In this document: piece by piece, positions 6,424 to 11,170 of the stretch | Layout: each line of letters starts with the position of its first letter | How positions within the stretch are numbered: position 1 is the stretch's first letter | DNA from: a bacterium | GTDB lineage: Bacteria; UBA9089; JASEGY01 | Reading direction: 5' to 3' | Assembly (NCBI GenBank): GCA_030019105.1 | Contig: JASEGY010000078.1 | Span: 1-11,170, forward strand | Length of the DNA: 11,170 bases | Notes under the pieces: generated by a model | Databases searched by the model: none | The model's input: only the letters and a program-made list of their open reading frames with translations | What the model was told of the DNA's origin: nothing | Made by a program: the position numbers and the translations under genes

Positions 6424-7437
6424 TTACATCCCAATGCCATCGATAGTCGCTCCACAGGAGGGACACCGCCTCTCGCTCAGTTCGTTTTTTAAAACCGCAA
6501 AACCATATCGCTGAATGAGTAATCGACCGCAGTCAAAGCAAAAGGTTGATTCGCTTTCTTCGCCAGGGACATTTCCGACATAAATATACCGAAGTCCTGC
6601 TTGTTTGCCTATATCTATGGCAAGTTTGAGGGTATCCACCGGCGTAGAGCGAAGATGCGTCATCTTGTAGTCAGGATGAAACCGGCTGATATGCCACGGG
6701 ATTTCTACCCCTACGTCCGCGATAAAACCGGCTATCTGAGTAAGTTCTTCCTTAGAGTCATTCTGCCCGGGTAAAACCAGGGTAGTTACCTCAACCCAGA
6801 TGTCGAGTTCCCTCATTAATCTAATAGAAGAAAGAACCGGCTCTAATCCGGCCTTGCAAATCCTCCGATAAAAGTCCTCCCGAAAGGATTTAAGATCAAC
6901 ATTAGCCCCATCAAGGTAAGGGGCAATAGTTTTCAGGGCTCCGGCAGTCATATAGCCGTTAGTGACAAAAATATTAGCCATGCCCTCCGCATGGGCCAGC
7001 CGGGCGATATCGCAGGCATATTCAAAGAAGATAGTCGGTTCAGTGTAAGTGTAAGAAATACTTTGGCAACCATGCTCTTTAGCTGAATCAACAATCTGTT
7101 GGGGCTCAACAAACTGTCCTCTGCCTTCGGAAACCGAAGCCTGAGATATGTTCCAGTTCTGGCAGAACCCGCACCTGAAATTGCAGCCAACCGTGGCAAT
7201 GGAAAAAGAGGTGGAACCCGGATATAGATGAAAGATGGGCTTTTTTTCAATAGGATCGATATTTAAGGCTACCGGCTTCCCATAGACTAAGCTGTAAAGC
7301 CTCCCCCCACGATTCTGTCTGACCTGGCAGATGCCTAATGAACCTTCACATATTTTACACCTGTGAGCACAAAGGTTACATCTGACCTGGTTGTCTTCTA
7401 ATTTCTCGTAAAGCATCGCCTCTTTAGACATATCCAT
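6424..7437 (-). CDS. amrS: AmmeMemoRadiSam system radical SAM enzyme
   Basis: A 337-residue cytoplasmic iron-sulfur enzyme of the PflA-like COG1180 group. Seen: an N-terminal cysteine cluster CNLCAHRCKIC with a further cysteine (C20, C23, C27, C30, C37); the radical SAM motif CNFRCGFC (C85, C89, C92), which binds the 4Fe-4S cluster used to cleave S-adenosylmethionine; SYTYTEPTIFFEY near 128-140; VDLKSF near 180-185; PWHISRFHPDY near 247-257; and a C-terminal zinc-ribbon-like pair C300/C303 and C325/C328. This layout and length are typical of AmrS, which co-occurs with AMMECR1 and Memo proteins; the substrate is not settled to my knowledge. Neither partner is in this window. The ATG at 7437 is chosen because GGGAGG (7445-7450) lies 7 nt upstream; the in-frame TTG at 7461 lies within the leader repeat. 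It does not obviously belong to the kinase operon, as a 309-bp repeat-rich spacer intervenes. Confidence 0.92.
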   Translation of the reverse strand: MDMSKEAMLYEKLEDNQVRCNLCAHRCKICEGSLGICQVRQNRGGRLYSLVYGKPVALNIDPIEKKPIFHLYPGSTSFSIATVGCNFRCGFCQNWNISQASVSEGRGQFVEPQQIVDSAKEHGCQSISYTYTEPTIFFEYACDIARLAHAEGMANIFVTNGYMTAGALKTIAPYLDGANVDLKSFREDFYRRICKAGLEPVLSSIRLMRELDIWVEVTTLVLPGQNDSKEELTQIAGFIADVGVEIPWHISRFHPDYKMTHLRSTPVDTLKLAIDIGKQAGLRYIYVGNVPGEESESTFCFDCGRLLIQRYGFAVLKNELSERRCPSCGATIDGIGM

Positions 7438-7469
7438 AGCGCGGCCTCCCACCGCAACCAAACCAAACT
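7437..7469 (-). promoter_or_regulatory. SD-in-loop hairpin leader, copy 2 (of amrS)
   Basis: Read on the minus strand this matches copy 3 at 30 of 33 positions. The stem is GCGGT/GCCGC with the SD-bearing loop GGGAG. The C to T change in the stem keeps pairing as U-G. As in copy 1, the repeat ends on the A of the ATG. Genes with unrelated products therefore share the same initiation region. Confidence 0.62.
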
Positions 7470-7519
7470 TATCACAAGGAACATAAAAGACACAAGGGAC
7501 ACAAAGGACACGAAAAACC

Positions 7520-7561
7520 GATTACCGATCACCTGATTATGATTACCGATCACCTGATTAT
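7520..7561 (+). repeat. 21-bp tandem duplication starting GATTACCGATCACC
   Basis: Two perfect adjacent 21-bp units (7520-7540, 7541-7561). A third, shortened copy, GATTACCGATCACCGATTAT, lies at 7745-7764, partly inside the 3' end of the kinase gene. Confidence 0.85.
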
Positions 7562-7614
7562 AATATTACCCCGCAACATTTGCGTTGTCCGCGAGAATGT
7601 TACGATTGCGGATT

Positions 7615-7673
7615 GAAATTGGAAATTAGAAATTAGGCTTTCACGCTTTTCCTAATTTCCAATTTCCAATTTC
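7615..7673. repeat. 23-bp-stem hairpin built from GAAATTG units
   Basis: The left arm at 7615-7637 and right arm at 7651-7673 are reverse complements with one mismatch, around a 13-nt loop. The right side continues with one more unit to 7680. It is downstream of the kinase gene on the minus strand and might slow or end its transcription, but it is AT-rich and no T tract follows. Confidence 0.75.
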
Positions 7674-7710
7674 CAATTTCAGCGTTCCATAATCCGCAAT
7701 CTGCAATCCA

Positions 7711-7743
7711 AGATTGGTTTGGTTGCGGCAGGAGGCCGCGCTA
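7711..7743 (+). repeat. Orphan SD-in-loop hairpin leader, copy 3
   Basis: This has the best stem of the three, GCGGC-AGGAG-GCCGC (7725-7739), and the full 33-bp repeat. It is followed by CTAAG where copies 1 and 2 have CTATG, so no ATG is present. The frame leading from it is only the antisense of the kinase 3' end. Its orientation is opposite to copy 2, so the two copies form an inverted repeat around the 7470-7710 spacer. Confidence 0.6.
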
Positions 7744-7744
7744 A

Positions 7745-7764
7745 GATTACCGATCACCGATTAT
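7745..7764 (+). repeat. Third GATTACCGATCACC copy, overlapping the kinase stop
   Basis: A single diverged copy of the 7520-7561 unit abuts the orphan leader repeat. On the minus strand it encodes the last residues and stop codon of the kinase, suggesting the repeat supplied the present C-terminus. Confidence 0.6.
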
Positions 7765-9876
7765 CACCCGATGCAATATCTGACTCAACTCCGTGATCTT
7801 ATATGGTTTAACTACCACACCACTAAATCCGTATTCTCTAAACCCAGCCATTATCGGATCAGTGGAATAGCCGCTGGAAACAATGGCCTTAACTTCAGGA
7901 TCAAATTCGATAAGTTCCCGAATAGCTACCCTACCCCCTACACTGCCAGGAACGGTTAAATCCAAGATAACTGCCTTAAAGGGTTGCGCCGATTCCTTTG
8001 CTTTTTTATATATTTCAATCGCTTCAGCTCCATCTTTAGCGAAATCTACTTCATAACCAACCGCCTTAAGCAGCCCACTCGTAACTTTCCGGATATCTTC
8101 CTCATCATCCATCAGGAGTATCTTCCCTTCTCCTCTAACTATTTCATCTGTTTCTTTCTCCTTAATGGTAATCCCCACTTCAGTAGCAGGCAAATAAATA
8201 TCGAAGGTTGTCCCAATTCCGACCTTAGATGTTACATAAATATATCCCTGATGTCTTTTGATTACGGCAAAACTGACCGCCAGCCCCAGACCGCTTCTTT
8301 TGTGTTTGGTACTGAAAAAAGGATCAAAAATCTTGGGGAGAATTTCTTTTGATATGCCGGACCCTTGATCCTGGATGGAAATCTTTAGGTAGTTTCCCTC
8401 TTGAAGGGGCAAGGCGCTTTGTGCCTCTACAATTATATTTTCCGCCTTAACCTTTATTATCCCACCTTCCGGCATAGCATCCCTGGCATTAAGGATAAGA
8501 TTATTAATCACCTGACTGATCTGCCTGACATCACATTCGATCGGCCAGAGGCTATCTGATATTGAAAATTGATATTTGACATTGGAGCCACTTAGGATAA
8601 ATCCGGCTGTATCCTTTAGTAATTCTGCAATAGAAGCAGGTCTCTTAATGGGTGCTCCCCCTCTGGCAAAAGCAAGCAACTGGCCCGTTAAATCCTTCGC
8701 CCTCAAAGATGCGTTCTCTGCCAGGGTTAATTTATCAAAACCTTTATCTTCAGGTTTTCCATACATCTTTGCCAGAGAAATATTACCTAAAATGGCCGTT
8801 AAGATGTTGTTGAAATCGTGGGCTATCCCGCCGGCCAGGATACCGATCGATTCCAGTTTTTGTATTTTTACGAGTTCCTCTTCCATTTTCCGCTTTTCAG
8901 TGATGTCGCGGAATACCAGGACCACCCCGATAATATTACTGTCTTTACGAATAGGCGCACCACTGTTCGCCAGCGCCCGTTCTGTCCCATCTCTGGCAAT
9001 AAGCGCCGTATTGTTAATCAGCCCAACGGCTTTACCGGCTTCAAGCACTTTTCTTACCGGGTCTTCGCCCCGCTCACGTGTTTGTTCATTGATGATATGA
9101 AAGACTTCGGCTAAAGGTTTGCCCACGGCTTCTTTCTGTCTCCAGCCGGTTAAACCTTCCGCCACTTTATTGATCAAACCTATCTTCCCTTTTGTATCAG
9201 TCGCAATGACACCATCCCCAATGCTGGCGAGGGTGACGGCTAAGCGTTCTTTTTCGACCTCCAGGGCTTCTGTGCGCTCTTTGACCAACTCCTCAAGGTG
9301 CCGGCGATATTTCACCAGATCTTCCTCTGCCTGCTTGCGCTCGGTAATTTCTCTTATCACCCTCTTATGCAAAAGACACCCTTCTAAGGAGATGGTGAAC
9401 TTGGAAACCACATCTCTGAGTTGATTAAGCTCTCTCTCTTCAAATGAAGTTTTCCTTGTCACAGAAAAGATCTTTAGCAGACCTATGTTTCCCAGGGTAA
9501 ATATGGTAAAAACGCCTTTATCTATTCCCTTCTCAGTGATGAGCCCTGAAAAATCATCATCCGAAGAGGCCAGAGAAAGGAACTCTTTATCTTTTAGCTT
9601 AGTAAAAAGCGGGTGGCTAAGAGGAATACAGGTATTTTTTATCCGGAACTCGGGGTTGGCATAAACTAAGGTCGCATACCCTTTATCCTCTTCATCAGGC
9701 AGGTATTCGTTCTTTATCCAGACGGAGGAATAAGCCAGGTCTTTGCGGGCCATAAGCGTTTTCAGGAAAACATCACATTCCGTCCTCAAATTCAATGACC
9801 TTCCGACCGAAAGGGATAATTCGTAAAGCAATGAAATATCTTTTATTACCTCGACAGGATTTCTCTTATCACTCAT
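7747..9876 (-). CDS. Hybrid sensor histidine kinase (GAF-PAS-HisKA-HATPase-REC)
   Basis: A 709-residue signalling kinase with no visible membrane segment, so probably cytoplasmic. Domains seen: a GAF-like sensor at about 10-170, coiled coil 175-212, PAS at about 210-327, HisKA with H-box LAGGIAHDFNNIL (phosphoacceptor H353), and HATPase with N-box NLILNARDAM (N463), G1 DQGSGI (503-508), F-box FDPFFSTK (517-524) and G2 SGLGLA. A receiver domain runs from about 584-706, with acidic pair D590/D591, phosphoacceptor D639 in LDLTVPG, S667 and K690. All catalytic residues are present. The PAS and HisKA/REC style resembles NtrB-type hybrid kinases. Its ATG overlaps the end of the FIST gene by 8 nt (9869-9876) and has only a weak SD, indicating translational coupling. 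It probably receives a signal through FIST. No DNA-binding output regulator is in the window. Its last codons (VIIGDR) fall within a spacer repeat. Confidence 0.93.
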   Translation of the reverse strand: MSDKRNPVEVIKDISLLYELSLSVGRSLNLRTECDVFLKTLMARKDLAYSSVWIKNEYLPDEEDKGYATLVYANPEFRIKNTCIPLSHPLFTKLKDKEFLSLASSDDDFSGLITEKGIDKGVFTIFTLGNIGLLKIFSVTRKTSFEERELNQLRDVVSKFTISLEGCLLHKRVIREITERKQAEEDLVKYRRHLEELVKERTEALEVEKERLAVTLASIGDGVIATDTKGKIGLINKVAEGLTGWRQKEAVGKPLAEVFHIINEQTRERGEDPVRKVLEAGKAVGLINNTALIARDGTERALANSGAPIRKDSNIIGVVLVFRDITEKRKMEEELVKIQKLESIGILAGGIAHDFNNILTAILGNISLAKMYGKPEDKGFDKLTLAENASLRAKDLTGQLLAFARGGAPIKRPASIAELLKDTAGFILSGSNVKYQFSISDSLWPIECDVRQISQVINNLILNARDAMPEGGIIKVKAENIIVEAQSALPLQEGNYLKISIQDQGSGISKEILPKIFDPFFSTKHKRSGLGLAVSFAVIKRHQGYIYVTSKVGIGTTFDIYLPATEVGITIKEKETDEIVRGEGKILLMDDEEDIRKVTSGLLKAVGYEVDFAKDGAEAIEIYKKAKESAQPFKAVILDLTVPGSVGGRVAIRELIEFDPEVKAIVSSGYSTDPIMAGFREYGFSGVVVKPYKITELSQILHRVIIGDR

Positions 9877-11026
9877 ACAATACCCCGACTACAATAGTTT
9901 TGTTAAATAATTCAAGGAATCCCTCACCATAAGAGGAAATCTCTCCAATGGTCAAAATGCCCTCGGGAACACACTCTTCATCTATCGCCCGAATCTTCTT
10001 CCTCACTGTTTCTAATTCCCTGGCGAAATCCTCTCCCAGAAAAAGAACCCTGGAAATACAATCAGCCACTAAAGTACAGCATATTTTCTTTCCCTCAAGT
10101 CCCTGGGAATCAGCCGCAGCCTGACCGGCCGCCTGGATCAGGGAAGGCTTCGTTCCTTTTAAAATGCCCAGAACCGTGTTCTCAGGCACTTCACCGACAC
10201 AGATCAGTTCTCCCTTTTCATTTGCGGCAAAAGGGTCGCGGACAATATCCTCGGCCCCTTCTTTGTATATCCCAAAGGGATATTCCATGGCGAGATTATA
10301 AAATTTTTCCGTAGTTAGCTTCCTGCCTGAATCACCTTCCACTGTTTCCTTGTAAACCTCAAAGGCATTCTCCCAATTCAATTCAGCCACAATATTTTTA
10401 TGTGTTTTGGTGGCCACAATCGGCCCGCCAGGCCGGCTCGGCCCGCCAGGCCGGCTCGGCCCCATTATTCTTTCCCAACCATGACGGACTCCGAGGCTGC
10501 TTTCCAATTTGACAAAGGTAACCACGGCCGCATCCTGGACAAATCCTTCCGGGGAAAAAATGCACGGTGACTGCTTTAAACTGAGCGAGCCGGCCCCCCC
10601 TCCAAAATAGTGGACAGAATTACCCAACTGGTTAAACATTCCGGCAAGAAATAAGGCAATGTTGGCCGTCAGCCCATCCACTAAAATAATGGCCGTATAC
10701 TTTTTGTCTGAGTCCCCGGGGACATTTTCTCCGAAATCAGGGAGGGCAATCCTTTCCGTATCGAGTCCTTTTATCAAAAATGGCTTTTCCAGAGCAGGCA
10801 GAACAGTAATAATGGCCCCTTCCTCATACTTCCTATCATCGTAAATAATACCCGGAAATATCCCGCCAAAGAAATTGATCCTATCCCGGTTAAGCCCTGA
10901 AATCATCCGGGAGATATCCGGCTTATTCTTCTCACCGAGCAGAATCAAGACCACCTCGTCATCCTTGACCTCCATCTTCCTGATTGCCTCTATTATCTCT
11001 TTTGAATCAGTTTTAGATAGATACAT
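9869..11026 (-). CDS. FIST domain sensory protein (FIST N + FIST C)
   Basis: A 385-residue soluble protein. FIST domains are proposed to bind small ligands such as amino acids and are found upstream of, or fused to, signalling proteins. Seen: an N-terminal FIST region of about 20-210 with NFFGGIFPGI near 51-60, HYFGGGAGS near 139-147 and the HGWERI segment before the VATKT strand; then a FIST C region of about 215-385 with NWENAFEVYKE, FCAxG-like spacing replaced by ADCISRVLFLG near 321-331, GEISS at 361-365 and the family-typical FNKTIVVGVLYE terminus. The ATG at 11026 has AAGGAGGG (11037-11044) 10 nt upstream, a slightly long spacing. The gene is followed at once by the hybrid kinase with an 8-nt overlap, so the two are very likely one sensory unit. 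Residues 189-202 (GPSRPGGPSRPGGP) come from an 18-bp tandem repeat and probably form an enlarged loop. Confidence 0.88.
   Translation of the reverse strand: MYLSKTDSKEIIEAIRKMEVKDDEVVLILLGEKNKPDISRMISGLNRDRINFFGGIFPGIIYDDRKYEEGAIITVLPALEKPFLIKGLDTERIALPDFGENVPGDSDKKYTAIILVDGLTANIALFLAGMFNQLGNSVHYFGGGAGSLSLKQSPCIFSPEGFVQDAAVVTFVKLESSLGVRHGWERIMGPSRPGGPSRPGGPIVATKTHKNIVAELNWENAFEVYKETVEGDSGRKLTTEKFYNLAMEYPFGIYKEGAEDIVRDPFAANEKGELICVGEVPENTVLGILKGTKPSLIQAAGQAAADSQGLEGKKICCTLVADCISRVLFLGEDFARELETVRKKIRAIDEECVPEGILTIGEISSYGEGFLELFNKTIVVGVLYE
10421..10456 (-). repeat. In-frame 18-bp tandem repeat in the FIST gene
   Basis: Two perfect 18-bp units (10421-10438, 10439-10456) plus a partial third unit to about 10461. 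The units are very GC-rich and contain GGCC and CCGG palindromes, unlike the surrounding coding DNA. They encode GPSRPG twice. The length is a multiple of three, so the frame is kept. Likely slippage or duplication of an inserted hairpin element. Confidence 0.85.
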
Positions 11027-11032
11027 CTTGTC

Positions 11033-11170
11033 TTATCCCTCCTTGAATGTAGTCAGAAAGACGGCCTTGTTCATCGTTTCGGCCATTGGAGCAATTTTGT
11101 AGTGGTCGAGCTTGATCGACATTACGGCAGAGCAAGCTCTGCAACTACAAAAAAGCTCGTAAGTGGCCGA
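11033..11170 (-). CDS. Small or partial ORF just upstream of FIST
   Basis: An open frame ends at TAA (11035-11033), 6 nt before the FIST start, and contains the FIST SD in its last codons. From the ATG at 11122 it would be a 29-residue peptide beginning MSIKLDHYK and ending FLTTFKEG. Without a start it stays open to the window edge, so it may instead be the C-terminal end of a larger protein. The codons upstream of 11122 pass through a hairpin and a T run and read as a cysteine-rich stretch, which favours a non-coding spacer there. I do not recognise a family. It may act as a coupling leader peptide for FIST. Confidence 0.3.
   Translation of the reverse strand, partial: SATYELFCSCRACSAVMSIKLDHYKIAPMAETMNKAVFLTTFKEG
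11105..11142. repeat. Paired hairpins upstream of FIST
   Basis: GTCGA-GCTTGA-TCGAC (11105-11120) and GCAGAG-CAAG-CTCTGC (11127-11142) are two small perfect hairpins 6 bp apart. This spacing and size resemble the double hairpin inside the giant ATPase gene. On the minus strand the second hairpin lies just before the ATG at 11122, reminiscent of the hairpin leaders though without an SD in the loop. Confidence 0.65.

Larger units (their letters stand above)
7470..7746. other. Repeat-filled spacer between the kinase gene and amrS
   Basis: No gene is seen. From left to right it holds degenerate ACACAAGG-type direct repeats (about 7475-7510), a 21-bp tandem repeat, a bulged dyad pairing CCGCAACATT (7571-7580) with AATGTT and TGCGG (7597-7612), a long GAAATTG hairpin, and the orphan leader repeat. 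A TATAAT on the minus strand (7562 to 7557) could be a -10 for amrS, but no convincing -35 is visible. Confidence 0.55.

Noticed and set aside
6180..6455. 91-residue minus-strand ORF across the convergent spacer
   Set aside because: Much of it is translation of the TCCGCAA tandem array (CGLPNADCGLRIAEC), and it overlaps both neighbouring genes. Not a real protein.
8576..9424. Several plus-strand ORFs of 98-174 residues opposite the kinase
   Set aside because: They are antisense to the HisKA and PAS coding region, serine-rich low-complexity translations without domains.
1..11170. tRNA or rRNA genes
   Set aside because: I saw no cloverleaf with a TTCRA-type T loop and no conserved rRNA segment in the spacers. 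The non-coding DNA is explained by simple repeats.

Overview
The window carries five substantial protein genes, one small or partial reading frame at the right edge, and unusually repeat-rich intergenic DNA. It looks like a bacterial chromosome of moderate GC content. The radical SAM enzyme, FIST protein and hybrid histidine kinase are types common in anaerobic or deep-branching Gram-negative lineages. The spacers, filled with iterated CACGAAT, ACGGAT, TCCGCAA and GAAATTG arrays facing their own reverse complements, resemble those of uncultivated candidate-phylum genomes. No ribosomal or other marker gene is present, so I do not assign a taxon.

Layout. Positions 1-139 hold a hairpin and a hairpin leader that places a Shine-Dalgarno sequence in its loop. 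Positions 140-4639 (+) encode a giant P-loop ATPase of the DUF6079 / BrxC-PglY kind. Positions 4640-5137 are a non-coding stretch with a sigma70-like promoter, overlapping hairpins and three inverted-repeat structures. Positions 5138-6256 (+) encode a small archaeal-type AAA ATPase with a winged-helix tail. It converges with amrS (6424-7437, -), the radical SAM enzyme of the AMMECR1/Memo system. Positions 7438-7746 are a second repeat-rich spacer. Positions 7747-9876 (-) encode a hybrid sensor histidine kinase, translationally coupled by an 8-bp overlap to the FIST sensory protein at 9869-11026 (-). A short open frame lies just upstream of FIST and runs to the window edge.

How the genes work together. 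The clearest functional unit is FIST plus kinase: a ligand-sensing soluble protein feeding a cytoplasmic GAF-PAS-HisKA-HATPase-REC kinase. The giant ATPase resembles defence-associated ATPases, but no methyltransferase, phosphatase, helicase or nuclease partner lies inside the window. AmrS is without its usual AMMECR1 and Memo partners here.

Most unusual features. A 33-bp repeat occurs three times (108-140 +, 7437-7469 -, 7711-7743 +). Two copies end exactly on a start codon, and each folds into a GCGGC/GCCGC hairpin with AGGAG or GGGAG in its loop. The third copy has lost its ATG and leads no gene. Separately, hairpin-forming or tandem GC-rich segments sit in frame inside the giant ATPase (4184-4229) and the FIST protein (10421-10456).
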